From: CAIOGI01 sp964561875
GTDB taxonomy: Bacteria; Patescibacteriota; Minisyncoccia; Phycocordibacterales; PALSA-1337
Assembly: GCA_964561875.1 (NCBI GenBank)
Contig: CAZLQL010000003.1
Location: 1 to 64,000 of the forward strand
Reading direction: 5' to 3'
Length of the DNA: 64,000 nucleotides
A program made the position numbers and the translations under genes. The first letter of the stretch is position 1; each line of letters opens with the position of its first letter. The notes beneath the pieces were generated by a model that was not told the DNA's origin, did no database searches, and worked only from the letters and a program-made list of their open reading frames with translations. Shown here piece after piece: positions 24,440 through 34,231 of the stretch.

Positions 24440-25354
24440 ATGAATAAACAGTGTAATGTTTGTGGCGGAGAAGGATTGTATATATTAAATAAAGATGGTT
24501 TTGATATGTATAAATGTATCAAGTGTAACCTGGTATATGTGTATCCTGAACCTAAAAAAGAATATTTAAAGGATTCTGTATATTCTTTTGAATCTGGCTA
24601 TCAATCACAAAAGCCAAAAGATCTATCAAAAGTTCCTCTAACAAAATCTTATAAAAAGATTTTTGATTTTATCGAAAAAAAGGGAATAAAGGGAAAAATG
24701 TTAGATGTTGGTTGCTCAAATGGTGAGTTTTTATTTCATGCTAAAAAGAGAGGATTTGAAGTGGTTGGAATTGAGCTTAATCAAAGAACAGCAGAAATAG
24801 CAAAAAATAACGGTATAAATGTTCATGTAGGAATAATTGACGATATCGTTCTACCTGAAAATAGTTTTGATTGCGTATTTTTAGGGGATATTATAGAGCA
24901 TGTGCCGAACCCAAAAGATTTTTTAAATAGATGTTTATCTCTTGTTAAAAAGGGTGGTTATATAATAATTTCAACACCAAATCTTGATTGTATGTGGTCA
25001 AAAGCTGGATATTTTCTTTATTCAGTATTCAAAATCCCTTGGTCATCCATAACTCCTCCTTATCATCTATTTCAGTTTAGTGTAGAAAATCTTGAAAAGT
25101 TAATGATTGATTTGGGTTTGGGTATTGATTCTGTTTGGTATAGTGGTAGGCCTAGTCTAAAATATGAATTAGGATCGTTGCATCTATTAAAAAGAGTAAA
25201 GAATTCAAGTGGTTTTAGAAAAATGCTTAATGGATTATACATGGTATTTGCTTTCACTTTTTATGCAATAATTTACTATATGATAAATATCTTAAAATTT
25301 ATTAAAATAATTAAAAAGGATTTTGCTATGGTGGTTGTTGGTATAAAAAAATAA
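24440..25354 (+). CDS. Zinc-finger class I SAM methyltransferase
   Basis: The 304-residue product opens with a CxxC-(17)-CxxC zinc ribbon (Cys5, Cys8, Cys26, Cys29), then the SAM-binding motif MLDVGCSNGEFLFHA (near 91-105) and DCVFLGDIIEHVPNPKDFL. Ends with a hydrophobic helix (near 265-285) that may touch the membrane. Methyltransferases of this type modify sugars in O-antigen-like clusters. It is one of four with such a ribbon or related layout in the region, starting directly after the preceding stop. Confidence 0.85.
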   Translation: MNKQCNVCGGEGLYILNKDGFDMYKCIKCNLVYVYPEPKKEYLKDSVYSFESGYQSQKPKDLSKVPLTKSYKKIFDFIEKKGIKGKMLDVGCSNGEFLFHAKKRGFEVVGIELNQRTAEIAKNNGINVHVGIIDDIVLPENSFDCVFLGDIIEHVPNPKDFLNRCLSLVKKGGYIIISTPNLDCMWSKAGYFLYSVFKIPWSSITPPYHLFQFSVENLEKLMIDLGLGIDSVWYSGRPSLKYELGSLHLLKRVKNSSGFRKMLNGLYMVFAFTFYAIIYYMINILKFIKIIKKDFAMVVVGIKK

Positions 25355-25355
25355 T

Positions 25356-26414
25356 ATGAATAAGTTAAAACTATATATAGGATCTTTACCTTACAAAAAA
25401 CCTGTTTTAGAGTTTCTACCGAAAGATATTCAATCTATTCCAAAAGAGAATATGTTTGGAGAAAGAAATATATTTGATACAGATTTTGAATATGTAGAAG
25501 TGGTTTCTGATCCTGAACAGTCTGAATATTTTCTATTGCCATATTCATACAATCATGTCTCAAAAGAAAAACATTATATAAATAGTTTTGGGGAATTGGC
25601 AAAGAAATACAATAAAAGAGTCATAGTCTTTTTACTTGGAGATTCAAATGAAGATATAGAGATTTCAAATTCTATAGTTTTCAGAATGTCTAAATACAAG
25701 ACCAATATAAAAGGAAATGAGATTATTATGCCTGCATACTCTGCAGATTTGGGTGCTATATATGGACTTAATTTCAGAGAAAAAAGCGAAGATAAACCAG
25801 TTATAGGATTTTGTGGTTGGGCAAGTATACCAAATCGAAAAACCAAGATTAAATATAAGATTAAAGAGTATTTTTGGAATATCTGGGGTTTATTTATAAA
25901 AAAGTACAATACAAGAATTCCTGGCGTGATATTGAGAGAAAATATAATTAATATTATTGAAAAGTCTAAAATAGTAAGGAATAACTTTATTATAAGAAAA
26001 TCATATAGTGGAAATACTAAAACAATTAGTCTTGATCCGAAGATTGCAAGAGAAGAATATATAAATTCTATAAAGGATTCAGATTATTATCTTTGTCCAA
26101 AAGGTGATGGTAATTTCTCGGTTAGATTTTTTGAATGCTTAAGTTTAGGTAGGATACCGGTCTTAATAAATACCGATATAGACCTACCTTTTTCGAATAT
26201 TGTCGACTACAAAGACTTTATTATAAAGATCGATATGGGAGATATAAGAAATATCGATAAAATCGTTTATGATCATTATTTTAAGACAAATAATAATGAT
26301 TTTATAAATATACAAAAGAGGTGCAGAAATGTATTTGACCAATACCTCAATATTCATGTATTCTTTATGAATGTCCTTAAAAGAGATTTTCTCGAGAAAG
26401 TTCCTAAAGTATAG
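25356..26414 (+). CDS. Exostosin-family glycosyltransferase (GT47-like)
   Basis: The 352-residue product has the exostosin layout: YFLLPYSYNHVSKEKHYI, then a fold segment RVIVFLLGDSNEDI, the central VIGFCGWASIPNRKTK, and a C-terminal donor block YYLCPKGDGNFSVRFFECLSLGRIPVLIN. In eukaryotes this family builds heparan chains; bacterial members occur in capsule or LPS clusters. The last 44 bp overlap the start of the next gene in another frame, which is a long overlap even for this genome. Confidence 0.7.
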   Translation: MNKLKLYIGSLPYKKPVLEFLPKDIQSIPKENMFGERNIFDTDFEYVEVVSDPEQSEYFLLPYSYNHVSKEKHYINSFGELAKKYNKRVIVFLLGDSNEDIEISNSIVFRMSKYKTNIKGNEIIMPAYSADLGAIYGLNFREKSEDKPVIGFCGWASIPNRKTKIKYKIKEYFWNIWGLFIKKYNTRIPGVILRENIINIIEKSKIVRNNFIIRKSYSGNTKTISLDPKIAREEYINSIKDSDYYLCPKGDGNFSVRFFECLSLGRIPVLINTDIDLPFSNIVDYKDFIIKIDMGDIRNIDKIVYDHYFKTNNNDFINIQKRCRNVFDQYLNIHVFFMNVLKRDFLEKVPKV

Positions 26415-27903
26415 TTTATTATCTATTGTTCTACTTGCTGGATTTATATTTTTTAGTTTTGAAGTTACAAAAGACATAACAGAGAATCCTCCAACATGGA
26501 TGGATGAGGGCATTATCATAGAATCTGCTAGAAATTTTGCTAAAAGTGGCGTATCAGGTATCAGAATTAGCCCAAGTGAAGTGGTATCTGGGGGCTATAT
26601 AACCACCAGCTATCCTGTCACATATCCTATAAGTATTCTTTTCAATAGATACGGGGTAAATCTATTCGACGCTAGACTTGTTATGGTTGTCTATATGTAT
26701 TTGGCTTTATTCGCTTGTCTGTTTTTGGTTTCAAGAGTGGGGTATAGAAGTAAATATGTTTATGCATATACGATGTTTTTGATCATTACTTTCGCTCCAT
26801 TTTATGGACATGGTAAAAATGTCTTAGGTGAAATCCCTGGATTATTTTATCTTTTTATATCAATGATTGTATTGTTTTATTTCAATGAAATATTACCTAG
26901 GATTGAGGTGAGAATAAGACATAAAGTATTTTTACTTTTCATTGCTTCTATTTTTACAGGTTTAGCTATTATTACAAAACCAATTTACATACTTATTATT
27001 CCCGCAATAATAATTGGAGGAATTTTGTATGTTTATACTAGATACAGATGTAGCAAAATGTTCGAGGTTAGATTTCTAGCACTTAAGAAATCATTGTGGG
27101 TTTATATACCATCAACCTTTATCGGTCTTTTATTACCAATATTCACTTGGATTGTATATCAATTCCACGGTGAGGGTTTGAGATTTATATTATCAGTATA
27201 TGCAAATCCTCATAAAAATGAATTGATGGGTTCTATAATTTCAAATTCATATAGATTTATAAGTGAATTACAACCCGCATATACTTTGGCTATGCTATTT
27301 ATATGGTTCATTACAATATTTATCAGATTTAAAAGAAAGGAGAATATAACTCTATCTGAATATATATTATTTTCTTTTTCAGTTTTAGTCCTTGTAGCTT
27401 ATCTTAGAACACCTGGATACTATAGATATTTTATTCAGACAGAAATGATATCTCTAATATTTTTATCATCAAATTTATTATATTTATCAAAAACTTTCAG
27501 TAAAATGGGTAAGTTTTTATTTATTGTTTCTGTTTCAGGTATTGTATGTATACAAGCGTATCAAATGTTCAATAATAGCTGGATCTATACTCATGAAAAA
27601 AGTCAGAGGTCTAGTTTATTGAAGAAGGAGTTAGAATCACTTTCTTCTGATAAAGAAGTCTTCTTGTACCAAGCACCTGAAGTTGCCACCTTTATTCCTC
27701 ACGATAACTATTCACAGTATCTAGAGGTTACATCATATATAAAAGAAGGAAATTCCTCTTTAAAAAGAGTTGAAAAAGGTCTACCTTATATTTTGGTAAC
27801 CAAGAATGATGAATCTATTATAAATTTGATAAAAACTATTAGTAATAATAAATATAAAAATATTTATAATATAGATCGTTATACATTCTTTAAAAAGATA
27901 TAA
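26371..27903 (+). CDS. GT-C family polytopic glycosyltransferase (GT39/GT83-like)
   Basis: The 510-residue membrane protein has about ten to twelve hydrophobic segments. After the first helix comes PPTWMDEGIIIESARNFAKSG, where Asp-Glu in the first external loop is the typical catalytic acidic pair of ArnT/PMT-like enzymes using polyprenyl-phosphate sugars. The C-terminal 100 residues are soluble and probably external. It would act on the outer side of the membrane. The ATG lies inside the preceding gene, with no better start downstream. Confidence 0.78.
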   Translation: MSLKEIFSRKFLKYSLLSIVLLAGFIFFSFEVTKDITENPPTWMDEGIIIESARNFAKSGVSGIRISPSEVVSGGYITTSYPVTYPISILFNRYGVNLFDARLVMVVYMYLALFACLFLVSRVGYRSKYVYAYTMFLIITFAPFYGHGKNVLGEIPGLFYLFISMIVLFYFNEILPRIEVRIRHKVFLLFIASIFTGLAIITKPIYILIIPAIIIGGILYVYTRYRCSKMFEVRFLALKKSLWVYIPSTFIGLLLPIFTWIVYQFHGEGLRFILSVYANPHKNELMGSIISNSYRFISELQPAYTLAMLFIWFITIFIRFKRKENITLSEYILFSFSVLVLVAYLRTPGYYRYFIQTEMISLIFLSSNLLYLSKTFSKMGKFLFIVSVSGIVCIQAYQMFNNSWIYTHEKSQRSSLLKKELESLSSDKEVFLYQAPEVATFIPHDNYSQYLEVTSYIKEGNSSLKRVEKGLPYILVTKNDESIINLIKTISNNKYKNIYNIDRYTFFKKI

Positions 27904-27906
27904 TTT

Positions 27907-29055
27907 ATGAATATAATTTATATTTCTCAAAACAGAATTCCATCAGATAAGGGTTATTCAATACAGATAATGAAGATGTGCGAGGCTTTTGTAAAACAGG
28001 GTATAAAACTCGTTTTATTTACCACAAGGTATAAGAAAGATAGTAAAAAAGATGAAAAACAAGATGTAAATAAGCTTTTTTCAAGCTACAGTATTAAAAA
28101 TAAATTTAATATAGTTACAATAGATATTCCTTTTCTCATTAGGCTTGGGAAAATAGGTCACTTGATGCAGGGTATTTTATTTTCTATAAAGATTTATATT
28201 AAAAATAGTATAGATAAAAGTACTATTATATATACTAGAGATTGGATACCCGCATTATTTTTCTCTTTGTTTGGATATAAAACTTATTTAGAAATCCATA
28301 CTCATCATGGTTCAGTAGGTAGTAAGATTGCTCAAAGATATGTTTCAGGGATAGTTGTTATATCCAATGGATTGAAACAGTTTTATATTGAAAATGGTAT
28401 AGATAAAAATAAGATTTTTGTATCACCAAGCGGAGTAGATCTGGATGATTTTGGTATTACTGGAAATACAATAGATATACATAATGAATTTGGAATTGAT
28501 AGAGATTCAAAGATAATAATGTATACAGGTCATTTGTATGATTGGAAGGGAATAGATACTTTGGTTTCTGTGTCTGAATTGATTGATAAAAATATAAACA
28601 TAGTCTGCATAGGTGGTACTGATCATGACTTAAAAAAGTATATTTCTTTAAATAATTTAAATAAAAATATAAAGTTTATTGGAAACAAGCCTTTCAATGT
28701 TATAGCGGATTATATGAGATCAGCAGATGCATTTATAATTCCAAATTCAAAAAAGAGTTTGATCTCAAAGAGTTTTACTTCACCACTTAAGTTATTTACA
28801 TATATGGCAATGCAAAAACCTATAATTGCTTCTGATCTGCCATCTATAAGAGAAATATTGGATGATAGTATGGCTTATTATTATGAACCAGATGATATAA
28901 AGTCTTGTATTCAAGCAATAAATTCCTCATTTACAGATTTTGAAGAGTCAAATAAAAAAGTTAAAAAATCGTACGAAGAAGTAAAGAGGTATTCTTGGTC
29001 AAATAGAGCTATTAGACTTTTGGCATTTCTTGGCTATACTAATGACAATAAATGA
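27907..29055 (+). CDS. GT4-family glycosyltransferase
   Basis: The 382-residue product begins MNIIYISQNRIPSDKGYS, has YTGHLYDWKGIDTLVSVSEL and IVCIGGTDHDLKKYI in the donor domain and SPLKLFTYMAMQKPIIASDLPSI as the donor-binding block, where the usual glutamate is replaced by a Phe-Thr sequence. Fold is clear; a change at the EX7E place suggests altered metal-free donor contacts. The last bases overlap the GT2 gene by 4 bp. Confidence 0.85.
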   Translation: MNIIYISQNRIPSDKGYSIQIMKMCEAFVKQGIKLVLFTTRYKKDSKKDEKQDVNKLFSSYSIKNKFNIVTIDIPFLIRLGKIGHLMQGILFSIKIYIKNSIDKSTIIYTRDWIPALFFSLFGYKTYLEIHTHHGSVGSKIAQRYVSGIVVISNGLKQFYIENGIDKNKIFVSPSGVDLDDFGITGNTIDIHNEFGIDRDSKIIMYTGHLYDWKGIDTLVSVSELIDKNINIVCIGGTDHDLKKYISLNNLNKNIKFIGNKPFNVIADYMRSADAFIIPNSKKSLISKSFTSPLKLFTYMAMQKPIIASDLPSIREILDDSMAYYYEPDDIKSCIQAINSSFTDFEESNKKVKKSYEEVKRYSWSNRAIRLLAFLGYTNDNK

Positions 29056-29999
29056 AAAAGATATCAATCATTACTCCTGTATATAATGAATCACAAAGCA
29101 TACCTTTGCTAGTAGACGAGCTAAAGTCTGTTATGTCTAAATCTGGCTATAAATACGAAATTATAGCTGTAAATGATGGTTCAAAAGATAATACTGAAGA
29201 TGTTTTATTGGAACTTGCTCAGAAAAATAAAGAATTAAAGATTATTAATTTCAATTCAAATAAAGGTCAAAGTGCTGCTCTTTCAGCTGGTATTGAAAAA
29301 TCAACAGGAGATATCATAGTGACTATAGATAGTGATTTGGAAAATGATCCAAACGACATAATAAATCTTATCGATACTATGTCTAAAGGTTATGATGTGG
29401 TTTCTGGTTGGAGGGATGGTCGTTGGGAAGGAAATTATTTTAGTAGAAAATTACCATCAAAGATTGCAAATTCTCTAATATCAAAAATAACAAAAGTAAA
29501 ATTAAATGATTATGGCTGTACTCTGAAAGCATATTCTAGAAGAGTAATACAAGATATACATCTATATGGTGAAATGCATAGGTTTATACCTGCATATACA
29601 GCTTGGAACGGAGGAAATGTTACAGAAGTAAAAGTATCTTTTAGACCAAGAAGGTTTGGTAAAAGTAATTATGGTATATCAAGAACATTTAAGGTGCTAC
29701 TTGATCTCATCACAATAAAATATTTCATGAAATATATGAATAAACCAATGCACTTCTTTGGTGGAATTGGTTTTATTTCGCTTTTTATTGGTAGTTTAAG
29801 TGGTTTACTTTCTATTTTTCTAAAGATTATTCATGTTAGAGACTTTGTTTCCACACCATTACCTATATTTTCTGCATTATTTATAATAGTTGGAATTCAG
29901 CTTATTACCATGGGTATATTGGCAGAGATAATGATGAGAACTTACTATGAATCTCAGGGTAAGAAACCTTACAGTGTAAAAAGTTTAATAAATTTCTAA
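29052..29999 (+). CDS. GT2 polyprenyl-phosphate glycosyltransferase (GtrB/ArnC-like)
   Basis: The 315-residue product has SIITPVYNESQSIPLL at the N-terminus, the DXD-like TIDSDLENDPNDI near residue 95, and a conserved GWRDGRWEGNYFSRKLPSKIAN loop. Two transmembrane helices follow (about 230-300). Enzymes like this load a sugar onto undecaprenyl phosphate, supplying GT-C enzymes such as the one encoded at 26371. Starts in a 4-bp overlap with the upstream gene. Confidence 0.92.
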   Translation: MKKISIITPVYNESQSIPLLVDELKSVMSKSGYKYEIIAVNDGSKDNTEDVLLELAQKNKELKIINFNSNKGQSAALSAGIEKSTGDIIVTIDSDLENDPNDIINLIDTMSKGYDVVSGWRDGRWEGNYFSRKLPSKIANSLISKITKVKLNDYGCTLKAYSRRVIQDIHLYGEMHRFIPAYTAWNGGNVTEVKVSFRPRRFGKSNYGISRTFKVLLDLITIKYFMKYMNKPMHFFGGIGFISLFIGSLSGLLSIFLKIIHVRDFVSTPLPIFSALFIIVGIQLITMGILAEIMMRTYYESQGKKPYSVKSLINF

Positions 30000-30000
30000 A

Positions 30001-31872
30001 ATGTGTGGAATAGTTGGATTTATAGGACAAGGTAGTGAAAATGATATAAATATCATGACTGACTCTATTTCATATAGAGGACCAGATGATAGGGGTGTAT
30101 TTTTTAAACAAGGTGTCGGACTAGGACATAGGAGACTTTCTATTCTTGACCTTTCACCTCTAGGTCATCAACCTATGGTAAGTGAAGATGGAAATGTGGT
30201 CATAATCTTTAATGGAGAAATATATAATTTCTTGGAATTAAAAAATACTTTTTTAAGTAAGTATAATTTTAAGGGTAGCTCGGATACAGAAGTAATATTA
30301 TATTTATATTTAGAGTTTGGAGATAAGGTATTTTCTATGATTCAAGGTATGTTTTCTATTGCTATTTATGATTTTAATAATAAAAAACTATTGTTAGCCA
30401 GAGATAGAATGGGTAAAAAACCATTATATTGGGGTTTGTATGATGATACTTTACTATTTGCTTCAGAACCAAAAGCTTTATTTGGTCATAAAAAATTTAG
30501 AAAGGAAATAGATCTTAATTCTTTAAATAAATATTTTCAATTCGAATATATACCAACACCGAGATCAATATATAAAGGTTTAAATAAGCTGGAGCCAGGA
30601 CACTTGGTTGTATATCAAAATAATAGTATTAAGAAAATAAAGTTTTGGGATATAAAGTCACAGAATATAAATATCAATACAAAACATGCAATAGAAAGAT
30701 TGGATAGATTAATGTCTGAGTCTGTGAAAAAGAGGATGGTTGCGGATGTGTCGATCGGTATATTTTTAAGTGGTGGTATAGATTCTAGTGCTATAGCTTA
30801 TTACGCTACAAAAAATAGTAAAGATAAAATAAAGACTTTTTCTATTGGTTTCAATGATAAATCTTTTGATGAACTAAAATATGCAAATATAGTTTCAAAA
30901 TACTTAAACACTGAACATCATGAAAAGATATTAAGTGAAAAAGATTCGATTGACGTGATATATAATATATCAAATCTATTGGATGAACCTCTAGCAGATT
31001 CTTCGATTATTCCTACTTATTTATTATCAAAATACGCTAGAGAACACGTAACAGTAGCTCTAGGGGGAGATGGTGGGGATGAGCTATTTTGGGGATATGA
31101 TACATTTATTGCTCATAAATTATCTTTTATTTATGATATTGTTCCAGACTTTATAAAAAATATTCTTATTAACTTTATAGATAAAATCCCTACATCTTTC
31201 TCAAATATCAGTTTGGACTTCAAAATAAAGAAATTTATACATGGGTATGTTGGAAATCCTTTATATAGACATTTTACATGGCTTGGAGCTTTTGATCGGA
31301 ATGAGAGAAATAAATTATTTAGAAATAATATTTTGAATGAAATAAAAGGTACAAATGAATTTGAGGATATAGACAATTACATAAAGTCTTTTTCAGAAAA
31401 TAAAGGTTACGATATAAATTCGTATCTATACCAAAGGACATATATGATGGACGATATCCTCGTAAAAGTTGATAGAGCTAGTATGTATAACTCCCTAGAG
31501 GTTAGAACACCATTTTTAGATACCGATATTGTGGATTTTGCAAACAGTCTACCTATAAAACTAAAATGCAAAGGACTTAATAGAAAGTTTATTCTTAAAA
31601 AGCTTTTAGAAGGTAAAATACCTAGAGAAATAATATATAGAAAGAAAAAAGGTTTCGGTATACCTATTGCAAAATGGTTAAGATCAGATCTAAAACCACT
31701 CATTGAAGAATTGTTAAATAAGGACTATATAAATAAACAAAATATATTTAATTATGATTATATAAAAATACTGATTGATGACCATATGAATATGACAAGA
31801 GACAATAGAAAATATTTATGGAGTTTATTGGTATTCCAGATGTGGTATAAGAAGTTTTTTATCGAAAAATAA
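30001..31872 (+). CDS. asnB: Asparagine synthase (glutamine-hydrolysing)
   Basis: The 623-residue product starts MCGIVGFIGQ, so Cys2 is the glutaminase nucleophile after Met removal, followed by SYRGPDDRG and NGEIYNF. The C-terminal synthetase domain has the ATP motif FLSGGIDSSAIAYY (near 255-268) and LALGGDGGDELFWG. It makes Asn from Asp, ATP and Gln, or amidates another carboxylate; in surface-glycan clusters AsnB relatives often amidate sugar acids. It is the last gene of the first long operon and is followed by a 63-bp spacer and a new promoter. Confidence 0.95.
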   Translation: MCGIVGFIGQGSENDINIMTDSISYRGPDDRGVFFKQGVGLGHRRLSILDLSPLGHQPMVSEDGNVVIIFNGEIYNFLELKNTFLSKYNFKGSSDTEVILYLYLEFGDKVFSMIQGMFSIAIYDFNNKKLLLARDRMGKKPLYWGLYDDTLLFASEPKALFGHKKFRKEIDLNSLNKYFQFEYIPTPRSIYKGLNKLEPGHLVVYQNNSIKKIKFWDIKSQNININTKHAIERLDRLMSESVKKRMVADVSIGIFLSGGIDSSAIAYYATKNSKDKIKTFSIGFNDKSFDELKYANIVSKYLNTEHHEKILSEKDSIDVIYNISNLLDEPLADSSIIPTYLLSKYAREHVTVALGGDGGDELFWGYDTFIAHKLSFIYDIVPDFIKNILINFIDKIPTSFSNISLDFKIKKFIHGYVGNPLYRHFTWLGAFDRNERNKLFRNNILNEIKGTNEFEDIDNYIKSFSENKGYDINSYLYQRTYMMDDILVKVDRASMYNSLEVRTPFLDTDIVDFANSLPIKLKCKGLNRKFILKKLLEGKIPREIIYRKKKGFGIPIAKWLRSDLKPLIEELLNKDYINKQNIFNYDYIKILIDDHMNMTRDNRKYLWSLLVFQMWYKKFFIEK

Positions 31873-31917
31873 ACACCATTATATATAGTTTTGGCTAGTT
31901 TCTATAAAAATAATAGA

Positions 31918-31926
31918 TGATATAAT
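31918..31926 (+). promoter_or_regulatory. Extended -10 promoter, near-leaderless
   Basis: TGATATAAT ends 9 nt before ATG 31936. The expected start of transcription is about 3 nt before the ATG. No good -35 is seen, in line with an extended -10 promoter. Confidence 0.6.
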
Positions 31927-31935
31927 CAAAAAACT

Positions 31936-32646
31936 ATGGCTAAAGTTGTCGTCGTAATACCTACTTATAATGAAAAAGACAATATAAGGGATATCGTAAA
32001 GAGTGTTTTTGATTATCTACCACATGTTAATCTTCTTGTTGTAGATGACAATTCTCCAGATGGTACTAGATTTATAGTAGAAGATTTGATGAAACAATAT
32101 AAAAATCTTTCTATAAAGAATCGACAGAAAAAAGAGGGTTTGGGAAAAGCATACACCTCTACTTTTATAGATTTATTAAATGATAAAGATATATCTACTA
32201 TTGTAAGTATGGACGCAGATCTATCTCATGATCCAAAAAGCATAATAGATATGCTTGAGAAAAGAAAAGAATTTGATGTAATAATCGGTTCGAGATATAT
32301 AAGTGGTGGGAAGACTCAAGGTTGGGAATTGTGGAGAAAGATATTGAGTATTGGTGGAAATACTTATACAAAGATCATAACAGGAATGCCAATAAATGAC
32401 TTTACTAGTGGCTTTATGTGTATGTCTACAGATTCACTTAGGAAAATTGATTTAAATAAAATAAGCAGTTCAGGTTATGCTTTTTTGATAGAATTAAAAT
32501 ACGAATTATATGTAATGAGAAATAGAATGTCTGAAGTTCCTATTGTATTTAAAAATAGAATTGGTGGTGAGTCAAAAATCTCAAATCACATAATCAAAGA
32601 AGGTATAAAAGCTCCATGGAGGCTGGCTCTCAGAATAAAAAAATGA
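31936..32646 (+). CDS. GT2 dolichol/polyprenyl-phosphate mannosyltransferase-like (DPM1 type)
   Basis: The 236-residue product carries VVIPTYNEKDNI, VVDDNSPDGT and VSMDADLSHDP (near 95), the standard metal and nucleotide-sugar sites of polyprenol-phosphate mannose synthases, and GSRYISGGKTQGW further on. It has no C-terminal helices, so it is the short DPM1 form. The product would be a polyprenyl-phosphate sugar. First gene of the second polysaccharide operon. Confidence 0.92.
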   Translation: MAKVVVVIPTYNEKDNIRDIVKSVFDYLPHVNLLVVDDNSPDGTRFIVEDLMKQYKNLSIKNRQKKEGLGKAYTSTFIDLLNDKDISTIVSMDADLSHDPKSIIDMLEKRKEFDVIIGSRYISGGKTQGWELWRKILSIGGNTYTKIITGMPINDFTSGFMCMSTDSLRKIDLNKISSSGYAFLIELKYELYVMRNRMSEVPIVFKNRIGGESKISNHIIKEGIKAPWRLALRIKK

Positions 32647-33509
32647 ATTGTTTAGTATGTACATCTAGTAACAGTGATTTTTATATAAAGAAAAATAATT
32701 CTCACATATTTAAATGTGTTAAATGTAAAACACTTTTTGTATACCCGATACCAAAAGATGAAAATATAGAGGAGGTTTATGAAAAAGAATATTTTAGTGG
32801 TGCTGAACAAGGTTTTGGCTATGTAGATTATGATAGTGATAAAAGTGCGATGAAAGATATGTTTATACAATACATAAAAGATTTCAAACACTATAAGAGT
32901 GATATGAAAAGTATTTTTGATATTGGTGCAGCTACAGGATACTTTTTAGATTTAGCAAAAGATGAGGGTCTTGTTGTATCGGGTGTTGAGATTTCAGATT
33001 ATGCTACAAACATCGCTATAAATAAAGGTATAGATGTAAAAAGGGGGACAATAGAAAATGTGAAAATTAAGAAAAGCGCATTTGATGTTGTAACCATGTG
33101 GGACGTTATAGAACATATGAAAGACCCAAGAATTGGTCTGAAAAAAGTAAATGAAGTTTTGAAATCAAATGGCCTTATAGCTATAAGTACTCCAGATTCT
33201 GGTAGTATGTTTTCAAAAATAATGAGTAGAAAGTGGCATTCTTTTGTACCACCCGAGCATCTGTATTATTTTAATAAAAAGAGTCTGTCTATTCTTTTAA
33301 AAGAAAATGGTTTTGAAATATTAAAAATCAAGACAATAAATAAAAGATTTACTTTGAAATATATCTTTAGAATGCTCTACAGGTGGCAAAAGCTGAAGAT
33401 TTGGGAAAGTATATATGAATACATAGTATCAAATAAATTTCTTAATAAAATTACAATATTTCTTCCTCTAGGTGATAATATGTATATAGTTGCTAAAAAA
33501 ATAAAATGA
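32643..33509 (+). CDS. Zinc-ribbon class I SAM methyltransferase
   Basis: The start at 32643 lies in an ATGA overlap with the preceding gene; the product has 288 residues. Cysteines 3, 6, 25 and 28 form the N-terminal ribbon, then FDIGAATGYFLDLA is the SAM-binding loop and VVTMWDVIEHMKDP the second motif. The loop reads G-A-A-T-G rather than G-x-G-x-G. It is closely similar in plan to the gene at 24440, suggesting a local duplication. Confidence 0.85.
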   Translation: MNCLVCTSSNSDFYIKKNNSHIFKCVKCKTLFVYPIPKDENIEEVYEKEYFSGAEQGFGYVDYDSDKSAMKDMFIQYIKDFKHYKSDMKSIFDIGAATGYFLDLAKDEGLVVSGVEISDYATNIAINKGIDVKRGTIENVKIKKSAFDVVTMWDVIEHMKDPRIGLKKVNEVLKSNGLIAISTPDSGSMFSKIMSRKWHSFVPPEHLYYFNKKSLSILLKENGFEILKIKTINKRFTLKYIFRMLYRWQKLKIWESIYEYIVSNKFLNKITIFLPLGDNMYIVAKKIK

Positions 33510-34231
33510 AAATAGAACATTATAAAAGTCTATACGACAATGAGATGAAAAGTTGGTGGTATAGAGTAAGGAGGAACTTTATTTTAAAAATTATAAAGAA
33601 ATATACTAAAATTAGTAGTCTAAATATTTTAGATGTTGGGTGTGGTACGGGAGCACTTATGATAGAACTCTCACATTTTGGAAATATCTCAGGTATCGAT
33701 ATAGCTCAAACTGCTATAGATTTTTGTAAAACTAGAGGTATAAGTGATGTAAAAGTGGGTAATGCACTAGATATACCATATAGCGATAATAGCTTTGATG
33801 TTGTGCTTGCTTTGGATGTGCTCGAACATATCAAAGAGGATGAGTTGGCTATAAAAGAATTGAAAAGGGTATTAAAACCAAACGGAATACTTATTACATT
33901 TGTTCCGGCTTTTATGATCTTATGGGGTATAACAGATACTATAAGTGAACACTACAGAAGATACACAAGGAAGGATTTTAAGAAAAAGATATTATCATCA
34001 GGTTTAGATATTGTGATAATATCTTATTTCAATTTTTTTCTTTTTATACCGATTTTGATTGTTAGAAAAATAGTAAATTTATTTAATATAAAAGTTAAAA
34101 ATGAAAATAATATGACTCCTGAGCCGATAAATACTATTTTATATTTTATATTTTCAATAGAGCTTTTTGTATTAAATTATATAAACCTACCGTTTGGTGT
34201 ATCACTATTTTGTATAAGTAAAAAGAAATAA
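33506..34231 (+). CDS. Class I SAM methyltransferase
   Basis: The 241-residue product has LDVGCGTGALMIEL (near 46), VVLALDVLEHIKEDELAI and a hydrophobic C-terminal region (about 165-235) with two likely membrane helices. YRRYTRKDFKKK before them is typical of methyltransferases in glycan clusters. It overlaps the preceding gene by 4 bp and ends one base before the heptosyltransferase-like gene. Confidence 0.87.
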   Translation: MKIEHYKSLYDNEMKSWWYRVRRNFILKIIKKYTKISSLNILDVGCGTGALMIELSHFGNISGIDIAQTAIDFCKTRGISDVKVGNALDIPYSDNSFDVVLALDVLEHIKEDELAIKELKRVLKPNGILITFVPAFMILWGITDTISEHYRRYTRKDFKKKILSSGLDIVIISYFNFFLFIPILIVRKIVNLFNIKVKNENNMTPEPINTILYFIFSIELFVLNYINLPFGVSLFCISKKK